Source: Gemmataceae bacterium
GTDB taxonomy: Bacteria; Planctomycetota; Planctomycetia; Gemmatales; Gemmataceae
Length of the DNA: 64,000 nt
Direction of reading: 5' to 3'
NCBI GenBank assembly: GCA_022842245.1
Contig: JALHPZ010000011.1
Span: forward strand, 1-64,000
Shown here: in pieces, positions 34,753 to 43,247 of the stretch
How positions within the stretch are numbered: the first letter of the stretch is position 1
Layout of the letters: each line of letters opens with the position of its first letter
Position numbers and translations under genes: made by a program
The notes under the pieces: model-generated
Told to the model about the DNA's origin: nothing
The model's database searches: none
Seen by the model: the letters and a program-made list of their open reading frames with translations, nothing else

Positions 34753-35754
34753 TTACCGCACGGTCGTCAGCACCTCGACGGCGCCGAGGATGTCCTTCAA
34801 CACGTCCGCCACGTCCCGGCCTTCGATCTCGGCTTCGGGCCGCAGGATCAAACGGTGGCCCAGCACCGGCAGCGCCACCGCCTGCACGTCCGCGTGCGTG
34901 AAGTAATGATTCCCCAACAGCGCCGCCCGCGCCCGGGCGCACCGCATCAGGCTCAGCGCCGCCCGCGGACTCGCGCCCAGCGACACGTCCGGGTGACGCC
35001 GCGACTCCTCCGTCAGCCGCACGATGTACTCGTACAGAGCATCCCCACCGAACACGTACGGCAGCTTCGCTTGCAGGCTCAGGATCAGCTCCGGGTCGAA
35101 CACCGTGCCGACTTCCGCCACCGGCTTGTTGTGCAGCTTCAACAGGTTCACTTCGTGCTCGAATCCGGGGTATCCCATCTCGACGCGCACGAGGAAGCGG
35201 TCCAGCTGCGCTTCGGGCAGCCGGTACACGCCTTCCTGCTCGATCGGGTTCTGCGTCGCCATCACCATGAACGGCTTCGTCAGCGGGATCGTCTGCCCGT
35301 CCACCGTCACCTGGTATTCCTGCATCGCCTCCAGCAGCGCCGACTGCGTCTTGGCCGGGGCGCGGTTGATTTCGTCCGCCAGCAGCACCTGCGTGAAGAT
35401 CGGACCCTTGCGAAGGACGAAGTCGTTCTTGTTGCGATCGTAGATCGAGGTCCCGGTCACGTCCGACGGCAGCAGGTCGGGCGTGAACTGGATGCGCTGG
35501 TACTGGCAGCCCAGCAGCTTCGCGAAGACCTTCGAGAGGGTCGTCTTGGCGACGCCGGGCACGCCTTCGAGCAGGACGTGCCCGCCGGCGAGCAGCGCGA
35601 TGAGCAGGCTCTCGACCACCGGCTCGGCGCCGACGACGACCTTCGACACTTCGGCGGAGACCTTGCGGCGGAGTTCGCCGGCCATCGTGGCCAGTTCCTT
35701 CGCCGGGGCGGTGTTCTCGTCCGGGATGGTGGGGATGGCGGGGGCCACGCTCAT
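34753..35754 (-). CDS. MoxR family AAA+ ATPase
   Basis: 333 residues from the ATG at 35754, which overlaps the upstream stop by ATGA. The AAA core is clear: Walker A as GVPGVAKTT, Walker B as VLLADEINRAPAKTQSALLEAMQE, sensor 1 MATQNPIEQEGVYRLPEAQLDRF and the C-terminal lid with SPRAALSL. MoxR proteins act as chaperones that help fold or metallate partner complexes together with DUF58/VWA proteins. Here they are encoded in the expected order with DUF4350 upstream and DUF58 downstream, although a repeat block separates the DUF58 gene. Confidence 0.93.
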   Translation of the reverse strand: MSVAPAIPTIPDENTAPAKELATMAGELRRKVSAEVSKVVVGAEPVVESLLIALLAGGHVLLEGVPGVAKTTLSKVFAKLLGCQYQRIQFTPDLLPSDVTGTSIYDRNKNDFVLRKGPIFTQVLLADEINRAPAKTQSALLEAMQEYQVTVDGQTIPLTKPFMVMATQNPIEQEGVYRLPEAQLDRFLVRVEMGYPGFEHEVNLLKLHNKPVAEVGTVFDPELILSLQAKLPYVFGGDALYEYIVRLTEESRRHPDVSLGASPRAALSLMRCARARAALLGNHYFTHADVQAVALPVLGHRLILRPEAEIEGRDVADVLKDILGAVEVLTTVR

Positions 35755-37217
35755 GCCGTCCCTCCGGCGAATCGCCAGACGCCGAGTTCGTGCGCCTTCG
35801 ACAGTTCCGAGATCATGTCTTCGAGTTCCTCCAGGTCGTCCGGGGAGACGGGGATGCGGTCGGGTGCGTAGGCGATGGTCCAGAGCCGTTGCAGGTCGGC
35901 GGCGATGCGGCGGACCGGTCGCGTGGGTCGGTCGGTGGTGATGGGCGGCAGACCGTCGGTGAGGTCGCCGGGGGCGCCCCACTGGTCGAAGAGCAAGCGC
36001 AGGTGGTCCCGCATCGGTTCGTACAGGTTGCCCGATTCGAGGATCGAGTAGCGGCGTTCGGGGATGAAGCCGCCGCGGTCGGGGTCGATGCGGACGCGCG
36101 GGGCCAGCGCGGCCGTGTGCCGGGCACCCCACCCCCGCGCGAGCGCGTAGCGGACGAACACCACCGCGAGGACGACGGCGAGCGTCGTCAGCACCGCGTC
36201 CTGGAACCGGTTGCCCGTGTCGCGCTGCTGGAAGGCGTTCGGGATGTCCTTTTCCTCGACCTTGTCGAGAATCTCGTTCCCCTTGTCCAGCGCGAAGTCC
36301 AGCAGCACGGGCAGCGGCGGCAGCGGCGGGATCGCGCCGGGCGGCAGTTGCATCTCCGGGCGCTCGACAAAGCCGACGCGGTCGAAGTCGGTGTTCACGA
36401 GGCCATCCTCGATGAAGAGGCATTCGAGCGGGGCGCCGTTGTCCTTCATGCGCCCGGCGAGGTAGCGCGTGACGAGGAACGAGTAGAGGAAGTTGTCGGT
36501 CCGGTTCCCGTTCGCGTCGGCGGCGACCATGAACTCGTTCTCGAACATCGCCCGGTCGGCGTAGACCATCGTCGTGCCCGGCGCGCCGAGGTCGGACATG
36601 ACGGCGAGCGGCGTCTTGTTGCCGGCTTGCTGGCCGCCGACGTAGCGGGTGCCGGGCGGGAAATGCGCCAGTTCGACTCCGAGATAGGCGTTCGGCAAGA
36701 CCGTGACCGTGCTGGGTTCGCGCGTGGCGAGCACGGCCGGCGCGCCGCGCTTGGCGAGGCGGAAGAGCGTCGGGTCGGCCGGCGCCAGGAGGGGCAACGG
36801 CGATCGGGCGTCGCCCCCAAAGCAGACATCACGATTCGGATTCTCGACGGTCAGCCCGGTGATGCGGCCGTTGGGCAGGAACCCGTCGACGCGCGGAAGC
36901 AGATTGCGGAGTTCGAAGGCGTTGTTGGAGATGACGAGCAGGCCGCCGCCGTCGGCGAGGTGGCGCGGCATGCGAGCGGCGAGGTGATTCGGCACGAAGG
37001 GCCGGCCCACCATCACGATCAACGTCGAGCGCGTGTCGCGCCCGAGCGCCTCGACCGGTTGGAAGCCCTGGAACTTCAGCAACCCGCGCAGGATCTCCGT
37101 CCCCGCCGCCGGCACCCCCTGCGCCGAAATCGGGAGGCTCAGGGCCAGCAGTACCAACCATGCGAGGAACGGTTTTCCATTCCGCATTCCGCATTCCGCA
37201 TTCCGCATTGCCCTCAT
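35751..37217 (-). CDS. DUF4350 domain protein of the MoxR operon
   Basis: 488 residues from the ATG at 37217 (ATGA overlap with the upstream gene). The first 14 residues, MRAMRNAECGMRNG, are encoded by an ATTCCGC tandem repeat; a normal signal peptide (FLAWLVLLALSLPISAQ) follows. The body has a DUF4350-like domain (DGGGLLVISNNAFELRNLLPR, near 90-110, and VTRYLAGRMKDNGAPLECLFIEDG near 260). One membrane segment follows at about 344-366 (AVLTTLAVVLAVVFVRYALARG), then a cytoplasmic tail. DUF4350 is a typical partner in MoxR clusters. The repeat may have replaced the original start of the leader. Confidence 0.75.
   Translation of the reverse strand: MRAMRNAECGMRNGKPFLAWLVLLALSLPISAQGVPAAGTEILRGLLKFQGFQPVEALGRDTRSTLIVMVGRPFVPNHLAARMPRHLADGGGLLVISNNAFELRNLLPRVDGFLPNGRITGLTVENPNRDVCFGGDARSPLPLLAPADPTLFRLAKRGAPAVLATREPSTVTVLPNAYLGVELAHFPPGTRYVGGQQAGNKTPLAVMSDLGAPGTTMVYADRAMFENEFMVAADANGNRTDNFLYSFLVTRYLAGRMKDNGAPLECLFIEDGLVNTDFDRVGFVERPEMQLPPGAIPPLPPLPVLLDFALDKGNEILDKVEEKDIPNAFQQRDTGNRFQDAVLTTLAVVLAVVFVRYALARGWGARHTAALAPRVRIDPDRGGFIPERRYSILESGNLYEPMRDHLRLLFDQWGAPGDLTDGLPPITTDRPTRPVRRIAADLQRLWTIAYAPDRIPVSPDDLEELEDMISELSKAHELGVWRFAGGTA
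37179..37209. repeat. ATTCCGC tandem repeat at the start of the DUF4350 gene
   Basis: Four head-to-tail copies of ATTCCGC plus ATT. They lie in the first codons of the leftward DUF4350 gene. A second array occurs at 42079-42102. Confidence 0.9.
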
Positions 37218-38431
37218 GCGCTCACCCCGGCCAGGTGGCAGAGGCAGCGGCGGGCGTCGGCGAGCGAGGTCGGGGACATCGCTTCGTTCGCCGGCGTGTA
37301 GCGGGCGAGTTCGTAGAGCTTCGCCAGTTCGTCCGCGACGAGGTCGGATGCGGGGATCTGCCGGCGCAAGGCGCGGGCGATCATCAGGTGGTTCCAGACG
37401 CGGGCGGCATCGCCACAGAGGAGGATCGAGAGGTACTCGAAGGCACGGACGAGTTCTTCACGGCTGGCGATGGTGCGCGGGTCGACGGGCCAGCGGCCGA
37501 GCGCGCGCACGGCCTGCGCGGCCGGGGAACCGCCCCGGTTCTGGATCATCGGCCAGAACTTCCAGAGGATCAGCCCGATGACGGCGAAGGCGACGAGCAG
37601 GATCACGGGCAGCCAGGAACCGCCGCCGGCGCCGCTGAAGCCGCCCCCGCCCCATCCACCACCCCAGTTGCCGCCTCCCCAGTTCCCACCGCCCCAGTTG
37701 CCGCCCCCGCCCCAGTTCCCTCCGCCCCAATTGCCGCCCTTCCAGTTGAAGTCCCAGCCCTTGCCCCAGTCGGGCATGTCCCACTTGCCGCCGTTCAGGT
37801 TCATGTCCTTGAGCCAGTCGGCGAAGCCGTCGTTCCCCTGGCCGTTCATGTTCACATCGTTCCAGAGGCCTTTCCAGTCGTCCCCCATCAGCTTGCCGTC
37901 CTTGGACATCTCGAAGAGTTCGATGAGGGCATCGCGCACCGCCGGCGTGCGATCGATCGGGCCGAAGTTCTGTTCCCAGAACTTGGCCATCTCCGCGATG
38001 CCGGGGTGGTCGTTGAACTTCGGGTCGATCGGCGGCGGGTTGTTCCGGGGGTCGAAGCCGTTCGCGCCGAACGGATTGTTGGGTGGTCGCGGCGGCGCGA
38101 TGTTCGGCGGCGGCGGTGGCTGCGGAATCGGGTTGCCGTTCGGATCGATCATCGGCGGGGGCGGACGGAAGTTCGGACCGATCTTGGGCAGGTTCGGGAT
38201 GCCGTTGGGGAATTGCTTGGGAAAGTCGGCGAACTTGCCGTCGCCGAACATCTTGATGAACTGCGCCAGTTCCTCCGGGGTCTTCCCCTGCAGGGCGGCG
38301 ATGGCGGAGAGTTGCTGTTGGAGGGCCTTGATCTCGTCCGGGCCGATCTCGCGCTTCTCCGGCCGGTCCTGTGCCAACGCAGGGGCGATGGCGACGAGGA
38401 GCGCCATCAACGCGAGAGTTCGAAGGGTCAT
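37214..38431 (-). CDS. Membrane protein with Gly/Asn/Trp-rich repeat, first gene of the MoxR operon
   Basis: 405 residues from the ATG at 38431, giving a signal peptide (LRTLALMALLVAIAPALAQ). A Pro/Asn-rich section (about 80-130) and an acidic, Trp-containing region lead to GGNWGGGNWGGGGNWGGG-type repeats (about 240-275), then one membrane helix (LPVILLVAFAVIGLILWKFW) and a C-terminal cytoplasmic domain with REELVRAFEYLSILL resembling the DUF4129 tail. DUF4129 proteins often head MoxR clusters, so this assignment is plausible but weak. It overlaps the DUF4350 start by ATGA. The upstream region is shared with the divergent SDR gene. Confidence 0.65.
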   Translation of the reverse strand: MTLRTLALMALLVAIAPALAQDRPEKREIGPDEIKALQQQLSAIAALQGKTPEELAQFIKMFGDGKFADFPKQFPNGIPNLPKIGPNFRPPPPMIDPNGNPIPQPPPPPNIAPPRPPNNPFGANGFDPRNNPPPIDPKFNDHPGIAEMAKFWEQNFGPIDRTPAVRDALIELFEMSKDGKLMGDDWKGLWNDVNMNGQGNDGFADWLKDMNLNGGKWDMPDWGKGWDFNWKGGNWGGGNWGGGGNWGGGNWGGGNWGGGWGGGGFSGAGGGSWLPVILLVAFAVIGLILWKFWPMIQNRGGSPAAQAVRALGRWPVDPRTIASREELVRAFEYLSILLCGDAARVWNHLMIARALRRQIPASDLVADELAKLYELARYTPANEAMSPTSLADARRCLCHLAGVSA

Positions 38432-38698
38432 GAGCCGTGGTCCCCGGGTCTTCGGGATATTCGACGCCGGCCGGTGCGTTCTTTGCCAGGTCCGTGGCAT
38501 TTTCGTGACAAAGCCCATTGTGCGGTCGCAGAAAGGGAACCGCAAGCCCGTGCCGGATGCAATTTGAAATCCCGGAACGCGAATGAACGATTCCGCATCG
38601 CGCCCGCCAAGCCCTCCGGCCGACCCGAATTGCCCGAAGGCGGGGAAACTTGGCCGATTTCCCATAAAATGCCCGTTCGTGATCTGGCGAGGATTGGG

Positions 38699-39517
38699 AT
38701 GCGGCGGGATGTGCGCGGTCGGATTGTCCTTCTCACCGGCGCGTCGCGCGGCATCGGTCGGCGCGTCGCCCAGCGGCTGGCGAAGCGCGGCGCACGACTC
38801 GCCCTCGTCTCCCGGTCCCGAAACGACCTCGAATCGCTTCGCGACGAACTGGCGGGAGCCGAGGCCGAAATCTTCCCCTGCGACCTCACCGATGCCGACG
38901 CCCGCGCGAAGCTCGTCGCCGACGTCGTCGCCCGCTTCGGCGGCCTCGACCTGCTCCTCAACTGCGCCGGCGTCTGCAGCTTCTGCGAGTTCGCCGACAG
39001 CACCGACGCGATCAACCGCCAGATCCTGGAGATCAACTTCTTCGCCCCCGTCGAACTGACGCGCCTGTGCGTGCCGCACCTGACGAGAAGCTCCGACGCC
39101 GGCTATCCCGCGGCCGTGCTGAACCTCGCGAGTCTCTGCGGCCGTTGCGGCATCCCCAGCCTCGCCGAGCACTGTGCCAGCAAACACGCGTTCGTCGGCA
39201 TGACGGAAGCCTGGCGCGGCGAATTCGCCCGCTTTGGTATCGACGTGCTGCTGGTGCTGCCGGGCTTGGTGCGCAGCGACGACCTGAACCGGCACCTGCT
39301 GAAGAACGAGGGAAAGGTGTATCTGGATTTCGAGGGCGCACAACCATCGGACGAGGTGGCCGACGCGCTGGTGCGCAGCCTGGAGCGGAACACGCGCGAG
39401 CGGGCGGTGGGGTTCGTGTCGTGGTGGGTCTGGTTCGGCAAGCGGATGTTCCCGCGTGCCGTCAGGTGGTTCATGAAGCGGAAGGTGTTCAAGTTCCAGA
39501 GAAGAATGGCCCGCTGA
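38699..39517 (+). CDS. Short-chain dehydrogenase/reductase lacking the catalytic tyrosine
   Basis: 272 residues from the ATG at 38699; the in-frame ATG at 38669 would add 10 residues. The Rossmann motif TGASRGIG is near residue 15, LNCAG is seen at about 90 and the catalytic serine segment NLASLCG at about 143. The expected YxxxK reads HCASK (His-158, Lys-162; codon CAC where TAC is expected). The active site is therefore altered, and dehydrogenase activity is doubtful unless His serves. The last 17 bases belong to an inverted repeat that also flanks the next gene, so the C-terminal residues may be repeat-derived. Divergent from the MoxR operon. Confidence 0.8.
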   Translation: MRRDVRGRIVLLTGASRGIGRRVAQRLAKRGARLALVSRSRNDLESLRDELAGAEAEIFPCDLTDADARAKLVADVVARFGGLDLLLNCAGVCSFCEFADSTDAINRQILEINFFAPVELTRLCVPHLTRSSDAGYPAAVLNLASLCGRCGIPSLAEHCASKHAFVGMTEAWRGEFARFGIDVLLVLPGLVRSDDLNRHLLKNEGKVYLDFEGAQPSDEVADALVRSLERNTRERAVGFVSWWVWFGKRMFPRAVRWFMKRKVFKFQRRMAR

Positions 39518-39550
39518 TGACGCAGACCTTCGGACGCAGATGAAGATGAT
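39501..39550 (+). repeat. Left inverted repeat flanking the GxxExxY gene
   Basis: 50 bases starting GAAGAATGGCCCGCTGATGA and ending CGCAGATGAAGATGAT. It is complementary to 39983-40030, with one mismatch and two single-base gaps. The first 17 bases lie in the SDR reading frame. Confidence 0.85.
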
Positions 39551-39581
39551 AAAACCGAAAAGATATTTCGGGAGAAAGGCG

Positions 39582-40043
39582 ATGATTGACCTGAACTACA
39601 GTCATTCGGAAGTGACCGATCGAATCATTGCCGCCTTCTACAAGGTCTACAACGCACTGGGGTGGGGCTTCTTGGAAAAGGTCTATCAGAACTCGATGGC
39701 GATTGAATTGGCCCGCACCGGGTTATCCGCCGTGGCGCAGGCGCAACTAAAGGTTGCCTACACCGGTATTGAGGTCGGGGAATACTATGCCGATTTCCTT
39801 GTGGAGAATTCGGTGATCGTCGAATTGAAATCGGTGGAACAACTGGCATCCGAACACCACGCCCAACTATTGAACGATCTTCGCGCAACCAATGTTGAAG
39901 TCGGACTCCTTCTCAACTTCGGCCCAAAACCCGAAATCAAACGCAAAGTTTGCGAGACGGCGAGACATCCTACGAATTCTTCATCATCTTCATCTGCGCC
40001 GAAGTCAGCGTCATCAGCGGGCCATTCTTCGAGGATCATCTGA
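39582..40043 (+). CDS. GxxExxY family protein
   Basis: 153 residues from the ATG at 39582, chosen because GGAGAAAGGCG lies just upstream; an earlier in-frame ATG is at 39540. The family name motif is visible as GWGFLEKVYQNSM (G-x-x-E-x-x-Y), followed by AQLKVAYTGIEVGEYYADFLVENSVIVELKS, a PD-(D/E)xK-like core (Asp, then ExK), and LLNDLRATNVEVGLLLNFG. Families of this kind (PF13366) are common in planctomycetes and have no known function; a nuclease-like fold is suspected. The Ser-rich C-terminus (SSSSSSAPKSASSAG) is encoded by the right inverted repeat, so the natural end may have been replaced. Confidence 0.8.
   Translation: MIDLNYSHSEVTDRIIAAFYKVYNALGWGFLEKVYQNSMAIELARTGLSAVAQAQLKVAYTGIEVGEYYADFLVENSVIVELKSVEQLASEHHAQLLNDLRATNVEVGLLLNFGPKPEIKRKVCETARHPTNSSSSSSAPKSASSAGHSSRII
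39983..40030 (-). repeat. Right inverted repeat flanking the GxxExxY gene
   Basis: 48 bases, reverse complement of 39501-39550 apart from one mismatch and two indels. It overlaps the 3' end of the GxxExxY reading frame and ends 13 bases before the asparagine synthetase ATG. Confidence 0.85.
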
Positions 40044-42035
40044 ATGTGCGGCATCGCGGGTATGATCGATCTCTCCGGCAAGCGGCCGGCGCCGCGGGGC
40101 GTCGTGCCGCGCATGGCCAAGGCCATCTACCACCGCGGGCCCGATGAAGACGGCTTCCTCGACCGCGATGGCCTCCACCTCGCCAACACGCGACTCAGCA
40201 TCGTCGGCCTCGCCGACGGACGACAGCCGATCAGCAATGAAGACGGATCGATCTGGACGGTCTTCAACGGCGAGTTCTTCGACTACCCCGAAAAGCGCGC
40301 CGCCCTCGAATCGAAGGGGCACCGCTTCCGCACCCACACCGACACCGAAATCCTTCCGCACCTTTGGGAAGACCACCGCGAGAAGCTCTTCGACCACCTG
40401 AAAGGCCAGTACGCCGTCTGCGTCTGGGACTCGAAGACGAACGAGGTCGTGCTCGGCCGCGACCGCGCCGGCATCTGCCCGCTCTTCTTCACCACGGTGA
40501 AGCACGACGGCGCCGACTGGCTCATTTTCGCCTCGGAAATCAAGGCGATCCTCGCCAGCGGCCTCGTGGCGGCGAAGCCCGACCTGCGCGGGCTGAACCA
40601 CATCTTCACCTTCTTCGCCATGCCGGGGCCGATGACCGTCTTCGACGGCATCCAGGTGCTCCTCCCCGGCCGCTACCTGCATCTGAAGCTCGGCAATACG
40701 TCGATCGCGGAAGCGACGAAGCAGCGCGTCTACTGGCAAGTGAACTACCCCGACCGGGGCCAGGAGGACTACGGCCGCGACGAGACGAAGACCATCGACG
40801 CGTTCGAGGAAGTCCTTCTCACGGCGGTGCAGCGCCGGCTGCGCGCGGATGTGCCGGTGGTGTCGTACCTCAGCGGCGGGGTCGATTCGTCGCTGGTCGT
40901 GGCGATGGCGAACAAGGCGCTCGGCCGGCCGATCCCGACGTTCACGATCTCGGTGAAGTCGGAAGGGTTGAACGAGGAATCGGAGGCGCTGCAGGTGGCG
41001 AAGGCGCTCGGTTGCGAGCCGATCGTGGTGCCGTGCGGGCCGGACGAGTTGCGGAAGGATTACCCGAAATTGATCGCGGCGGCGGAGTGCCCCGTGATCG
41101 ATACGTCCTGTTTGGGCTTGTTGCACCTCGCGCAGACGGTGCACCAGCGCGGCTACAAAGTCGCTCTGACCGGCGAGGGCGCGGACGAATGGATCGCCGG
41201 CTATTCGTGGTTCAAAATCCACAAGCTCCTGAGCTACGCGGGATTCATTCCCGGGCTGCCGGTGCGGCTGCGGCGGCTGGCGTCGCGAGCCATGGGAATG
41301 CCGGTCTACCCGATGGAACAGATTCGCCGGACCTATGCCGCGACCGGCGGGCATCACGGCTGGGTCGATTGCTACGGTCTGATGAGCCTGAACAAGATCC
41401 GCTTTTTCACCGGGGAACTGCGTGAGAAGATGCTCGGCCATTCGGCGTTCGAGGACCTGGAACTACCGTCGGATCTGCGGCGCTGGCATCCGTTCAACCA
41501 GCAAATGCTGATCGGCGCGCGGGTCATGCTTCCGGGGCATCTGCTGTCCAGCAAGGGGGACCGCGTGGCCATGAATTCGTCCGTCGAAGCCCGCTATCCC
41601 TTCCTCGACGAAGATGTGCTATCGTTCCTCGCCACGCTGCACCCGCGCTGGAAACTCCGACGGCTGATGGACAAGTACATCGAGCGGAAGGTTGCGGAAC
41701 GCTGGCTGCCTAGGGAAGTTGCGTGGCGCAGGAAACACATGTTTCGCGCTCCGATGGATAGCTTCGCCACCGCCGGGAAGGAAAGCTGGATCGGCGAGGT
41801 GATGAGCCGGGAATCGATGGCCAAGACCGGCTATTTCGATTACGATGCGGTCCAACGCGAGTCTGCGAAGCTGGCGACAATGCGGAAGGGGTTCGCCCGC
41901 ACCGGCCTGGAGATGGGCCTCACCGCCGTCGCCGCAACGCAACTGTGGCACCACCTGTACATCAGCGGCGATTTGTGTTCGTTGACTTCAATGCGGAATT
42001 CGGATTTCGGAATTCGGAATGAGAACCAAAACTAG
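40044..42035 (+). CDS. asnB: Asparagine synthase (glutamine-hydrolysing)
   Basis: 663 residues. The N-terminal class II glutaminase has the catalytic Cys directly after Met (MCGIAGMIDL), then RGPDEDG and FNGEFFDY. The synthetase domain has the PP-loop SYLSGGVDSSLV (about 276) and ALTGEGADEWIAGY. It makes asparagine, or an amide on a related acceptor, using glutamine and ATP. The length is longer than classical AsnB (about 550-630) and resembles the sugar/secondary-metabolite-associated subgroup. The last 17 residues (SMRNSDFGIRNENQN) come from repeat DNA at 41990-42030, so the original C-terminus may have ended earlier. The ATG directly follows the GxxExxY stop. Confidence 0.9.
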   Translation: MCGIAGMIDLSGKRPAPRGVVPRMAKAIYHRGPDEDGFLDRDGLHLANTRLSIVGLADGRQPISNEDGSIWTVFNGEFFDYPEKRAALESKGHRFRTHTDTEILPHLWEDHREKLFDHLKGQYAVCVWDSKTNEVVLGRDRAGICPLFFTTVKHDGADWLIFASEIKAILASGLVAAKPDLRGLNHIFTFFAMPGPMTVFDGIQVLLPGRYLHLKLGNTSIAEATKQRVYWQVNYPDRGQEDYGRDETKTIDAFEEVLLTAVQRRLRADVPVVSYLSGGVDSSLVVAMANKALGRPIPTFTISVKSEGLNEESEALQVAKALGCEPIVVPCGPDELRKDYPKLIAAAECPVIDTSCLGLLHLAQTVHQRGYKVALTGEGADEWIAGYSWFKIHKLLSYAGFIPGLPVRLRRLASRAMGMPVYPMEQIRRTYAATGGHHGWVDCYGLMSLNKIRFFTGELREKMLGHSAFEDLELPSDLRRWHPFNQQMLIGARVMLPGHLLSSKGDRVAMNSSVEARYPFLDEDVLSFLATLHPRWKLRRLMDKYIERKVAERWLPREVAWRRKHMFRAPMDSFATAGKESWIGEVMSRESMAKTGYFDYDAVQRESAKLATMRKGFARTGLEMGLTAVAATQLWHHLYISGDLCSLTSMRNSDFGIRNENQN

Positions 42036-42102
42036 GAACGCGTCGGACGCCGGAACCGGTCTTCGGATTTCACTCCGCATTCCGCATTCCGCATTCCGCA
42101 TT
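41990..42102. repeat. Inverted pair of ATTCCGC-type repeats between asnB and the ABC permease
   Basis: The left part (41990-42021) has AATGCGGAAT and GGAATTCGGAAT words in one orientation. The right part has three perfect ATTCCGC units and a partial unit at 42079-42102, preceded by a degenerate ACTCCGC, in the opposite orientation. The two could pair into a hairpin. The left part encodes the end of asnB; the right part ends 6 bases before the permease ATG. Confidence 0.7.
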
Positions 42103-42108
42103 TGAACT

Positions 42109-43227
42109 ATGTCCTATTCCCTGCAAACTCTGTGGCACGAGAAGGCCCGCTATTCGGCGGGGGTGGGAGCGGTCGCGTTCTCGGCCGTGCTGATGGCGCT
42201 GCAATTCGGCCTGCTGCTCGGCCTGTTCACGATCACGTCGATCCCGATGGACCACACCGACCTGCGGAACGTCTGGATCGGCTCGAAGGGCGTGCAGGCG
42301 GTGGACCTCGGCCAGCCGATCCCGATCAGCTACCTCGGCCGGATCGGCGAACACGCGGGCGTGTCGCCGCCGGAGCCGTACATCGCGAACTTCGCGAACT
42401 TCCAGAAGCCGGACGGCGGCACGGATCTTTGCTTCCTGCTCGGCCACTACGGCGTGGCCGGCAGCGCCGACGTGCTCACGCCGGAACTGCGCACCGCGCT
42501 GACGGAACCGTTCGCGATCGTCATGGACGATTCCGACATGAAACGGCTCGGCCTGACGGAGATCAACCAGACGGCGAAGATCAACGGGAAGGAAGTGCGG
42601 CTGGTGGGGACGGTGAAGGGCTTGAAGAGCCTGGCGGCGCCGTGGGTACTCTGCTCGCACCACACCGCGAGCGAGTTGCTGGGGGCCTTGCTGCCGCCGG
42701 ACCACACGAAATACCTGCTGGCGCGTTGCGAAACGCCGGAGCAGGCGGCGAAACTGGCGAAGGAACTGCGCGAGAACTACCCGGACATGGCGGTGCACAC
42801 GGCCGAGGAATTCTCGACGAGTACGCGGTTGTACTGGCTGTTCCGTACGAAGGCGGGGATTGCCATCGGCTATGCGGCGCTGCTCGGCCTCCTGGTCGGC
42901 GCGGTCGTGACGATGCAGACGCTGTACTCCGCCACGATTGCCAGCGCCAGGGAATACGCCACGCTGTTCGCGCTCGGCATCCCACGTTGGCGCGTGTACG
43001 TGAGCGTGCTGCAACAGGCCTTCTGGATCGGGGTGTTCGGCATCCTGCTCGCCTATCCGGTCGTGCAACTGTTGGCGGCCGGCGCGCGGGCGGCGGGCAC
43101 GCAAGTCATACTGCGCTGGGAAGTGCTGGCCGGCACGGCGGTCGTCACCATGGGGATGGCGCTGCTCGCCGGGCTGTTCGCGCTGCGGAGCGTGCGCAAC
43201 ATCGAGCCGATGTCGCTGCTGCGATAA
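42109..43227 (+). CDS. ABC transporter permease (DevC/FtsX-like)
   Basis: 372 residues. One membrane segment near the N-terminus (about 20-42) and three at the C-terminus (about 243-270, 303-325, 340-360) surround a large extracytoplasmic domain (about 45-235), the MacB/FtsX layout. The C-terminal part reads REYATLFALGIPRWRVY, typical of the FtsX-like permease core, and ends IEPMSLLR. The DevC-type permease works with an ATPase and a membrane-fusion adaptor, which are the next two genes. The gene starts right after a repeat array. Confidence 0.82.
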   Translation: MSYSLQTLWHEKARYSAGVGAVAFSAVLMALQFGLLLGLFTITSIPMDHTDLRNVWIGSKGVQAVDLGQPIPISYLGRIGEHAGVSPPEPYIANFANFQKPDGGTDLCFLLGHYGVAGSADVLTPELRTALTEPFAIVMDDSDMKRLGLTEINQTAKINGKEVRLVGTVKGLKSLAAPWVLCSHHTASELLGALLPPDHTKYLLARCETPEQAAKLAKELRENYPDMAVHTAEEFSTSTRLYWLFRTKAGIAIGYAALLGLLVGAVVTMQTLYSATIASAREYATLFALGIPRWRVYVSVLQQAFWIGVFGILLAYPVVQLLAAGARAAGTQVILRWEVLAGTAVVTMGMALLAGLFALRSVRNIEPMSLLR

Positions 43228-43247
43228 CGGTCACGGGGATTCGACGA

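Noticed and set aside
38669..38698. Upstream ATG for the SDR gene
   Set aside because: It adds 10 residues before the normal SDR N-terminus and has no Shine-Dalgarno-like sequence; the ATG at 38699 is better placed, though the choice is not certain.
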